This document shows positions 54,260 to 59,096 of a stretch of 59,096 nt of DNA, in pieces. The notes under the pieces are model-generated. The model did not search any database. It had not been told where the DNA came from and saw only the letters and a list, made by a program, of their open reading frames with translations. The position numbers and the translations under genes were made by a program. Origin of the DNA: a virus; IMG/VR virus record IMGVR_UViG_3300021185_003222, positions 1-59,096 of that record; one strand, given 5' to 3'. How positions within the stretch are numbered: the first letter of the stretch is position 1; every line of letters starts with the position of its first letter.

Positions 54260-54386
54260 TATAGCTCCAATAGTATTCGGAATACTAATGATAACACTAA
54301 TAGCACTTGCAACATCTTGTACAACTCAAGAAAAAATGGTAGGTAATTATTATAATCACTCTAAATATTGTCCAGCTTATAACTAA
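54246..54386 (+). CDS. small lipoprotein
   Basis: 46 residues. Hydrophobic signal (IAPIVFGILMITLIALATSC) ends with a lipobox-like LATSC, so Cys25 would be lipidated, leaving a 21-residue mature tail TTQEKMVGNYYNHSKYCPAY. Phage lipoproteins of this size can act in lysis or superinfection exclusion. Location in the early region favours exclusion or surface change, by inference only. Confidence 0.55.
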   Translation: MKINNIAPIVFGILMITLIALATSCTTQEKMVGNYYNHSKYCPAYN

Positions 54387-54387
54387 T

Positions 54388-54621
54388 ATGAAACTAACTA
54401 ACGAAGAAAAAGACGAAATTACTTGGAAAGTAGTTGACTCACTATATGAAAAATTAGCTAACGAGCTAGAATATGAACTACAAGAACATGAAAACTTTCC
54501 AGAAACTAATGATGCTTATATGGATTTATTCAATGAAATGACTATAAAAATAGTAAAGTATATGAGAAGTGAGCTGTTCTCTCCAGGAACAAGTGAGGAT
54601 TTAGAACTTTATAAAAGATAA
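54388..54621 (+). CDS. small acidic helical protein
   Basis: 77 residues, strongly acidic amphipathic helices (EEKDEITWKVVDSLYEKLAN; LEYELQEHENFPETNDAYMD). No motif. Small acidic phage proteins sometimes mimic DNA, but nothing here shows that specifically. Confidence 0.5.
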   Translation: MKLTNEEKDEITWKVVDSLYEKLANELEYELQEHENFPETNDAYMDLFNEMTIKIVKYMRSELFSPGTSEDLELYKR

Positions 54622-54624
54622 AAT

Positions 54625-54795
54625 ATGACAGAACAACAAGCAATTGAAGCAATCGCTAATGATATACAGGATGGTATCTACGGTTGGACACAGAAATGTG
54701 GAACAGAGTGGCAGAAGTGGACATACTCACTAAATCTAGCTAGAAAAATATATGAAGGTGAATTAATAATAGATTTAAGTATAGACAATGAATAG
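54625..54795 (+). CDS. small hypothetical protein (56 aa)
   Basis: Frame starting MTEQQAIEAIANDIQDGIYG followed by WTQKCGTEWQKWTYSLNLAR. It has four Trp in 56 residues and a helical, compact look. It overlaps the next gene by eight bases. Confidence 0.5.
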   Translation: MTEQQAIEAIANDIQDGIYGWTQKCGTEWQKWTYSLNLARKIYEGELIIDLSIDNE

Positions 54796-54970
54796 AGATA
54801 GAGAATGGGATTTTATGGAAGAGCATAGAGAAGAAGAAAAGTCTTTGCTAGCAACAGTAGGAATAGTAGTCAGAGAACTAACTATAAAGTGTCCTAATGA
54901 TCAAGAACTAGGTAAAGAAGTAAGAGAACTAATTAAAAAATACAAATTAAATACAAATACTAACAGATAA
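54788..54970 (+). CDS. small charged helical protein
   Basis: 60 residues, with Arg/Glu-rich N-terminus (NRDREWDFMEEHREEEKSLL) and a helical body. The C-terminal KYKLNTNTNR is read from the early element that lies at its 3' end. No family was recognised. Confidence 0.45.
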   Translation: MNRDREWDFMEEHREEEKSLLATVGIVVRELTIKCPNDQELGKEVRELIKKYKLNTNTNR

Positions 54971-54974
54971 TATA
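54942..54974 (+). promoter_or_regulatory. early-element copy 6
   Basis: ACAAATTAAATACAA, 8 bases, exact AGATAATATA. It encodes the tail of the upstream gene and ends three bases before the ATG at 54978. Confidence 0.75.
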
Positions 54975-54977
54975 TAT

Positions 54978-55121
54978 ATGAAAACAATTAAATTTTACGC
55001 AAGTAACAGATCACTAATCAGATTAGATGGCAAATTACTAAAAGGTTACACTATAGATAGTATACCAGACGAATATACAAGCTGGTTCAACTACAAAGGC
55101 TTAACTTACATAACAAGTTGA
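54978..55121 (+). CDS. small hypothetical protein (47 aa)
   Basis: MKTIKFYASNRSLIRLDGKL with tail SWFNYKGLTYITS; a beta-rich mini-protein. Well supported by the early element directly before it. Function unknown. Confidence 0.5.
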   Translation: MKTIKFYASNRSLIRLDGKLLKGYTIDSIPDEYTSWFNYKGLTYITS

Positions 55122-55131
55122 CAAACAACTG

Positions 55132-55174
55132 ACGAATTATAGCTCATACTTAACCTGTATGGGCTTTTCGTGGT
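55132..55174 (+). promoter_or_regulatory. structured leader A: nested stems with shared 19-nt motif
   Basis: An outer stem ACGAA/TTCGT (55132-55136 with 55167-55171) encloses a 9-bp stem AGCTCATAC/GTATGGGCT (55141-55149 with 55157-55165) with a seven-base loop, then TTTT. The motif GGGCTTTTCGTGGTATGAA includes the ATG of the next gene. It could be an attenuator-type hairpin or a protein/ligand-binding leader. The same architecture recurs at 57984-58093. Confidence 0.6.
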
Positions 55175-55618
55175 ATGAAATGTAACCACAATATTCCACA
55201 AGCAAGATTAGATCTTGGCTATACTGAGTGTGTTGATTGCTCAACAGTAGAAAAACTCGGTTGTATCGACACTATTCATCACAAAACAGGCAACACTATT
55301 CAAGTAATGTCACGTGAAGATGCAGACAAAGCTAGTAAGCTCACTCAAAGAGCAGGCTTTGGCATACTAAGATCCATGGCAGGTGGTTCAAGTCAACGTA
55401 AACCTAAGTATAAATACGATGGATGCTCAACTACTTATGTAGGTAACGACAATATGTTCGAGCAAGTAGGTAAAACTTACATCGATTTCTTAGATGTTGA
55501 CAAAGAAATTGCAGAGCGCTATCTCGATCGAGCGCTAAACAATCTAGAAATATCTCAATTACAATATAATAAGATAAAACTACTTTGTAACAGACTAAAT
55601 ACGATCACTATTAGATAA
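55175..55618 (+). CDS. zinc-finger-like conserved phage protein
   Basis: 147 residues. MKCNHNIPQARLDLGYTECV followed by DCSTVEKLGCID gives Cys3, His5, Cys19 and Cys22 as a likely zinc site. HHKTGNTIQVM follows, a pattern I recall in marine phage genomes. The C-terminal half is helical and overlaps the next early element. The ATG lies inside the conserved leader motif rather than after an early element, so its control differs from its neighbours. Nucleic-acid binding is plausible. Confidence 0.6.
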   Translation: MKCNHNIPQARLDLGYTECVDCSTVEKLGCIDTIHHKTGNTIQVMSREDADKASKLTQRAGFGILRSMAGGSSQRKPKYKYDGCSTTYVGNDNMFEQVGKTYIDFLDVDKEIAERYLDRALNNLEISQLQYNKIKLLCNRLNTITIR

Positions 55619-55622
55619 TATA
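55590..55622 (+). promoter_or_regulatory. early-element copy 7
   Basis: ACAGACTAAATACGA, 8 bases, exact AGATAATATA. It overlaps the last codons of the zinc-finger gene and lies 11 bases before the ATG at 55634. Confidence 0.72.
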
Positions 55623-55633
55623 TTAAATAATAT

Positions 55634-55792
55634 ATGAATAAAATAACAAAACAACTCGAAAACTTGTATTCTTGGACAAAATTCTATCAAGATCGAGGTA
55701 ATAAAGAAGCAATTAGAAAGTGTCAAACTGAAATAGCCCAGTTGAAAATGGCTTTTAACCAACTAAAATCTAACAAAAATGGCAAAAAATAG
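55634..55792 (+). CDS. small helical protein (52 aa)
   Basis: Basic, helical (NKITKQLENLYSWTKFYQDR; TEIAQLKMAFNQLKSNK), probably a short coiled coil. It follows an early element and overlaps the next gene by 14 bases. Confidence 0.5.
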   Translation: MNKITKQLENLYSWTKFYQDRGNKEAIRKCQTEIAQLKMAFNQLKSNKNGKK

Positions 55793-56171
55793 AACGCTAA
55801 ACGAAATTAGACAATCAAAAGAGTATCAACAAGCTGTTGAACTAAGTGATCAAGGCGGTAAGTATACTGTTCCAAGTAAAGGCCACGCTGCTGTAGCTTT
55901 AAAAGAATTAAAAGGTGAAAACTTTTATGAAAATCCTTTTTCTCATGCAGATGTAGACGAAACTGTTGAAACAATAGTAGAAAAGCTAGATGGTCACATG
56001 TATGACTTAATATTTCAAGCAGTTTGTGATGAAATGAATAATCACTATGTATTTGACTCAACAGAATACTTAACTCAAGCAGGTTTAGAACTATTTGAAG
56101 ACGAATGGTTCGAGTTTTATCATGAAAATCATGGTAGAATAATTAATAAACTACTAAAAAACTTAAAATAA
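55779..56171 (+). CDS. hypothetical acidic protein
   Basis: 130 residues. Helical, acidic (VDETVETIVEKLDGHMYDLI; DEWFEFYHENHGRIINKLLK), basic only at both ends. No motif was recognised. Its stop shares a base with the next ATG. Confidence 0.5.
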   Translation: MAKNRTLNEIRQSKEYQQAVELSDQGGKYTVPSKGHAAVALKELKGENFYENPFSHADVDETVETIVEKLDGHMYDLIFQAVCDEMNNHYVFDSTEYLTQAGLELFEDEWFEFYHENHGRIINKLLKNLK

Positions 56172-56365
56172 TGAAGAAATTTAACGGAATGGAGTCAAAT
56201 CTTATTATAGATGCGCTACAATTTTATGTAGCTCAAGTAGAAAAAGATATATTAGAATTAGAAAAAGAAGGTAAAACATCTATATTTGCACCTGGTTTTT
56301 ATACTATGATCTCAAAAGACTTGAAAGATAAAGTAAAATCTATGACTAAAAAAGCAAAAATATGA
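56171..56365 (+). CDS. small helical hypothetical protein
   Basis: 64 residues, with two amphipathic helices (LIIDALQFYVAQVEKDILEL; DLKDKVKSMTKKAKI). Coupled upstream (shared base) and downstream (four-base overlap) in a three-gene unit with the HAD phosphatase. Confidence 0.5.
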   Translation: MKKFNGMESNLIIDALQFYVAQVEKDILELEKEGKTSIFAPGFYTMISKDLKDKVKSMTKKAKI

Positions 56366-56811
56366 ATTACGCTATATTTGACATGGATGATACTCTATGC
56401 ACTTTAGAGCATCGTAGAAACAAAGCGATGGAATCAGGTAGCATGAATTTTAATATATTATTTGATCCTAAGCTAGTTGAATACGACTTACCTGAAGATC
56501 ATGTAGTAGATTTAGCTCAAACACTAAAAATGTTTAATACTAAAATAATAGTAATGACAGCTAGGCCATATTATATGGATATAGCTACACGTAAGTGGTT
56601 GGTTAAGAACAACATACCTTTTGATCAATTAATAACTAAAGAAAAAAATAAAGTATTTCAAAAGTCTAGCTTATGGAAAGAGTCTAAATTACAAGAGCTA
56701 TTAGAAGATATTAGTATTGAACAAATAGTTTTATCTATTGATGACAATATGGATAATCAAGCTATGTTTGAATCTTATGGAATACCAATTTTTAATCCAC
56801 TATTACAATAA
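56362..56811 (+). CDS. HAD-superfamily phosphatase (5'-nucleotidase or polynucleotide 3'-phosphatase type)
   Basis: 149 residues, capless HAD. Motif I is IFDMDDTLC (nucleophile Asp and acid/base Asp), motif II IVMTARP, a Lys-rich motif III around KSSLWKESKL, and motif IV SIDDN. T4 Pnk-like phosphatase domains and phage 5'-deoxynucleotidases share this layout, so the substrate is a nucleotide or a polynucleotide end. A second HAD domain lies in the giant virion protein. Confidence 0.8.
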   Translation: MNYAIFDMDDTLCTLEHRRNKAMESGSMNFNILFDPKLVEYDLPEDHVVDLAQTLKMFNTKIIVMTARPYYMDIATRKWLVKNNIPFDQLITKEKNKVFQKSSLWKESKLQELLEDISIEQIVLSIDDNMDNQAMFESYGIPIFNPLLQ

Positions 56812-56813
56812 TT

Positions 56814-56846
56814 ACAAACAAAATACAAACACTATAAGATAATATA
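56814..56846 (+). promoter_or_regulatory. early-element copy 8
   Basis: ACAAACAAAATACAA, 8 bases, exact AGATAATATA, two bases after the HAD stop and three before the ATG at 56850. Confidence 0.75.
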
Positions 56847-56849
56847 AAT

Positions 56850-57071
56850 ATGATATACGACAGACTTAAACCACATATCAAAGCCAATATGAAAGAAAAT
56901 GCTAAAGAGTATAAAACTGTAAACTGGCTACTTGATACACTAAAACAAAAACACAGTTATTCTGACTTAACTATCGACGAAATAAGATCTATATGTACAT
57001 TTGGCGATGTATGGTATCACGATCTAACTCAAAGAGACATTATATGGGGTGATTGGCTAACAAATAAATAA
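56850..57071 (+). CDS. small hypothetical protein
   Basis: 73 residues, helical then Trp/Asp-rich (IRSICTFGDVWYHDLTQRDI ending IWGDWLTNK). One base before the next gene. No family was recognised. Confidence 0.5.
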   Translation: MIYDRLKPHIKANMKENAKEYKTVNWLLDTLKQKHSYSDLTIDEIRSICTFGDVWYHDLTQRDIIWGDWLTNK

Positions 57072-57072
57072 A

Positions 57073-57420
57073 ATGACAGAAGAAAAACTAGCAATAGAAA
57101 CACTCACTGCACTAGGTTGCAAAGATGTTACAACAAATAGACAAAAGAAAAACGGTACAACTTGTTTTGAATTACCTACAGGTGACATTGTTTCTGAACA
57201 TAAAACGGGTTATATTAGAAAATATATGACTTGGAAAGGTAAGAAAATAACCTGTTATCAACTAAATCCACAATACAAAACTCCATATAAAATGATTTGG
57301 TCAAATGGCGAGCTGTATGAAGGAACTCATAACAGAAGAATGTTGATATTTAATAGAGCTGAAAGACTAAAAAGACTTGTATTATATACTATTAAGCAAA
57401 TAAATCAAGCTAATGGATAA
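57073..57420 (+). CDS. hypothetical basic beta-rich protein
   Basis: 115 residues. A helical start, then strands (TTCFELPTGDIVSEHKTGYI, RKYMTWKGKKITCYQLNPQY) and a basic helical end (RAERLKRLVLYTIKQINQAN). Might be a nucleic-acid-binding fold. No match was recognised. Confidence 0.5.
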   Translation: MTEEKLAIETLTALGCKDVTTNRQKKNGTTCFELPTGDIVSEHKTGYIRKYMTWKGKKITCYQLNPQYKTPYKMIWSNGELYEGTHNRRMLIFNRAERLKRLVLYTIKQINQANG

Positions 57421-57505
57421 TGACAAAAGAGACTTAGCGCTAATAATGGCAGTTTTAGCGCTAATGCTATACACAATTTTACTAACTGTCTCAATATTAA
57501 ATTAA
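57413..57505 (+). CDS. single-helix membrane micropeptide (30 aa)
   Basis: MDNDKRDLALIMAVLALMLY and TILLTVSILN form one clear transmembrane helix after a charged start. It overlaps the upstream gene by eight bases, as do other real genes here. Codon use matches its neighbours. Confidence 0.45.
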   Translation: MDNDKRDLALIMAVLALMLYTILLTVSILN

Positions 57506-57515
57506 ATTAACTAAC

Positions 57516-57965
57516 ATGGAACAAAAAGAACCAACACAAGAAAAAATAATAGAAGCTGTAAAAAAGTATTACGGCTTAAAAATAGATGAAAACGCTTATA
57601 TGAACGCAGACGTATATGCATACGAAGAAACAACCGCAGATGGTTATTCTGTATATGTTGTAACAGGCGATATGAATAGTGTATGCATAGCTGAAGATGT
57701 GTATTATTATGAAAGTGATATACCGTCAGCAATTATGGAATATGTAGAGTATGCTAATGGCCAATGTACAATATATGCAGATCAATACTTCTTAGATGAT
57801 ATATACTTTGACGATATGTTACTAGAATCATTTCAAGAAGTAGCAGACAAGATATATGACGAAATTATGAATGAAGACAGTGACTACAACTTTGACATGG
57901 CAGAACTGCAATGGTTAAAAGAAGAATTTACTGAATCAGAAGAGATTAATCAGACTGTTAGTTAG
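57516..57965 (+). CDS. very acidic hypothetical protein
   Basis: 149 residues with a large excess of Asp/Glu and many Tyr (YAYEETTADGYSVYVVTGDM; DIYFDDMLLESFQEVADKIY). The fold looks alpha/beta. High negative charge is seen in phage DNA-mimic anti-defence proteins, but also in unrelated small proteins. No motif decides. Confidence 0.5.
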   Translation: MEQKEPTQEKIIEAVKKYYGLKIDENAYMNADVYAYEETTADGYSVYVVTGDMNSVCIAEDVYYYESDIPSAIMEYVEYANGQCTIYADQYFLDDIYFDDMLLESFQEVADKIYDEIMNEDSDYNFDMAELQWLKEEFTESEEINQTVS

Positions 57966-57983
57966 TTAATAGTAGTTTAGTTT

Positions 57984-58094
57984 CCACGAACATGGTGCCT
58001 TACAATTTAAAATAAGGTCAGCTCGTATTAAACTGTCGTTTTAAATACTCAGAGAGGAGATATTAAAACAGGTTTGGTACGGGCTTTTCGTGGT
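57984..58094 (+). promoter_or_regulatory. structured leader B: larger relative of leader A
   Basis: In the 129-bp gap after the acidic gene, CCACGAA (57984-57990) pairs with TTCGTGG (58087-58093). Inside are CCTTA/TAAGG (57998-58002 with 58013-58017) and AGCTCGTA/TACGGGCT (58020-58027 with 58078-58085). Within the last stem, GTATTAAAC can pair with GTTTTAAATAC. The segment GGGCTTTTCGTGGTATGAA is identical to leader A and again contains an ATG. Relative to A, one A-T pair of the AGCTC stem is G-C here, a compensatory change that supports RNA pairing. Confidence 0.65.
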
Positions 58095-58310
58095 ATGAAT
58101 AATATAAATATGATGAAAGCGTTTATGTTGTTAGGAGATCTATCAACTAAACAAGGTGACGAGCTATCAGACATGGCCGTCAAATACCAAGAAAGAATAG
58201 CTTTTGCTACAATGAGAGCTAGTATACCTGATTGGCAACCACCAAGTAATTGGGATAGTCTAAGTAATGAAGAAAAAAACAAAAGACTTAAAAAGTTACA
58301 GTCATTATGA
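58095..58310 (+). CDS. small hypothetical protein under leader B
   Basis: 71 residues if the ATG in the leader motif is used. The ATG at 58110, preceded by the usual AATATAAAT leader string, would give 66. Helical (MMKAFMLLGDLSTKQGDELS; NWDSLSNEEKNKRLKKLQSL) with a PDWQPPSNW linker. Stop overlaps the next ATG. No family was recognised. Confidence 0.5.
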   Translation: MNNINMMKAFMLLGDLSTKQGDELSDMAVKYQERIAFATMRASIPDWQPPSNWDSLSNEEKNKRLKKLQSL

Positions 58311-58417
58311 GTTGCAGTTACTGTAACGAACCACTTTCTTTTGAACAAGAAATATACTTTGAAAAACATGTACAAGAAATGCCTTTATGCACACAATGTA
58401 CACTTTTCAATACGTAA
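58307..58417 (+). CDS. 36-residue zinc-ribbon-like peptide
   Basis: CSYC near the start and CTQC near the end (MSCSYCNEPLSFEQEIYFEK; MPLCTQCTLFNT) give two CxxC knuckles spaced 22 residues apart, a typical zinc-ribbon layout. ATGA coupling to the upstream gene supports it. Confidence 0.55.
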   Translation: MSCSYCNEPLSFEQEIYFEKHVQEMPLCTQCTLFNT

Positions 58418-58419
58418 TT

Positions 58420-58452
58420 ACAAACTAAATACAACAACTAACGGATAATATT
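58420..58452 (+). promoter_or_regulatory. early-element copy 9
   Basis: Exact ACAAACTAAATACAA, 8 bases, GGATAATATT (two end bases differ). Two bases after the zinc-ribbon stop and three before the ATG at 58456. Confidence 0.7.
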
Positions 58453-58455
58453 AAT

Positions 58456-58770
58456 ATGAAACAAGACGAAATAGAAAAATTAGCTCAACTATTATTTGAT
58501 AAAATAATGGAAAAGCAAGAACAAGCCGATATAGAATATGCTGACCAAATTCAACAGTTATATAATAACGGTTATGTTATAGAAAAATCTAACAAAAAAG
58601 ACGACATGGAAGGCTTAAACAGTGAGGAAAGACTAGTTGGTGAACTAGCTAGATTACAAACTATCATGATGATATTTGAAGATAAAGAAGAATACGAAAA
58701 AGCAGCTATGATACAGAAGAAAATAGAAATAATAAATAGAAAATTAAATGACGGATCAGGTAAATATTAA
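58456..58770 (+). CDS. helical protein with UVR-like coiled-coil motif
   Basis: 104 residues. The C-terminal LARLQTIMMIFEDKEEYEKA followed by AMIQKKIEIINRKL resembles the UVR motif used by UvrB/UvrC to dock to each other (two antiparallel helices with a conserved acidic-aromatic pair). The N-terminal half is another coiled coil. It overlaps the ligase gene by 23 bases. It may be a docking partner for a repair or replication protein. Confidence 0.5.
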   Translation: MKQDEIEKLAQLLFDKIMEKQEQADIEYADQIQQLYNNGYVIEKSNKKDDMEGLNSEERLVGELARLQTIMMIFEDKEEYEKAAMIQKKIEIINRKLNDGSGKY

Positions 58771-59096
58771 AGCTATGCTAGCGCATAAGTATAATGAAGA
58801 TAAAGCAGATTACCCTGCTTATATACAACCAAAACTAGACGGCGTACGTTGTCTATTTACTGCCAATGGCGCGTTCTCTCGTGCTAATAACCAGTTTATG
58901 AACGTAGATCACATAACAAAAGATTTAAAGCCTGTATTTGACAGATACCCTACGCTAATTCTTGATGGCGAACTATACAATCACGGACTAAAAGATGACT
59001 TTGAAAAGATTATATCTCTTGTAAAGAAGAAAAAACCAACAGATGATGACAAAGCAGAAGCTGCAGAACTAGTACAATATCATATATATGATGTAG
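58748..59096 (+). CDS. ATP-dependent DNA ligase (3' partial)
   Basis: The first 116 residues are in the window. YIQPKLDGVRCLF is motif I with the Lys that takes AMP, and LILDGELYNHG is the conserved Glu motif (III/IIIa region). The start at 58748 lies inside the preceding gene, the next Met being nine codons on. It seals nicks during replication and recombination, and fits with the resolvase at the left end. The C-terminal OB domain is beyond the window. Confidence 0.88.
   Translation, partial: MTDQVNIKAMLAHKYNEDKADYPAYIQPKLDGVRCLFTANGAFSRANNQFMNVDHITKDLKPVFDRYPTLILDGELYNHGLKDDFEKIISLVKKKKPTDDDKAEAAELVQYHIYDV

Noticed and set aside
51921-59096. CRISPR array from the regularly recurring element in the early region
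   Set aside because: The copies are 150-1600 bp apart, separated by genes and placed before start codons, unlike repeat-spacer units.
1-59096. Prophage or temperate lifestyle
   Set aside because: No integrase, excisionase, repressor cluster or att-like duplication was seen in this window; the rest of the genome is unseen.
1-59096. Alternative genetic code (stop-codon reassignment)
   Set aside because: TAA, TAG and TGA all end frames at sensible, overlapping gene borders, and long genes contain none of them in frame.

Overview
The window is a contiguous piece of a tailed-phage genome. Both ends cut through genes: a MazG-type protein on the left and an ATP-dependent DNA ligase on the right. 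The DNA is AT-rich and almost fully coding, with genes that abut or overlap by 1-50 bases. Terminase, portal, capsid, ring and nozzle proteins, and the lack of a tape-measure or sheath gene, suggest a short-tailed phage related to the crAss-like (Crassvirales) assemblage of Bacteroidota phages. That assignment rests on recalled family patterns and was not searched. Start codons are preceded by A/T-rich leaders with almost no Shine-Dalgarno sequences, which fits a Bacteroidota (probably marine flavobacterial) host.

Layout. (1) 1-4.1 kb, + strand: nucleotide and DNA metabolism, with a GIY-YIG-like/MazG fusion, a second small MazG-like protein, a T7 endonuclease I-type resolvase and a B12-dependent class II ribonucleotide reductase. 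It ends at strong hairpin terminators. (2) 4.2-33.6 kb, - strand, transcribed right to left: small genes, a GroES-like protein, a possible TerS, TerL, portal, probable scaffold, major capsid protein, ring/connector proteins, a two-gene nozzle, two internal virion proteins and a 3365-residue multidomain protein probably delivered with the DNA. (3) 33.7-51.9 kb, - strand: a run of fiber/adhesin genes interrupted by a nucleotidyltransferase-fold protein; a GroEL/GroES pair; a winged-helix protein; disordered Lys-rich proteins; and a lysis block (holin candidates, T7 lysozyme-like amidase, membrane coiled-coil protein). (4) 51.9-52.3 kb: a 384-bp divergent non-coding region with nested inverted repeats and a 20-nt imperfect direct repeat. 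(5) 52.3-59.1 kb, + strand: about 24 very small genes, mostly unrecognised, that look like an early/takeover region and run into DNA ligase.

The strongest undescribed signals are in region 5. A 33-nt element (ACAAACTAAATACAA, exactly 8 variable bases, AGATAATATA) occurs nine times just ahead of small genes and looks like a phage-specific promoter family. Two other genes are instead preceded by a structured leader that shares a 19-nt identical motif and shows a compensatory base-pair change. Other points of interest are the giant virion protein with a P-loop kinase inserted in a HAD phosphatase, a 50% G+C patch inside the RNR gene, the three GroES/GroEL-type genes, and an MNT-like enzyme among fiber genes.
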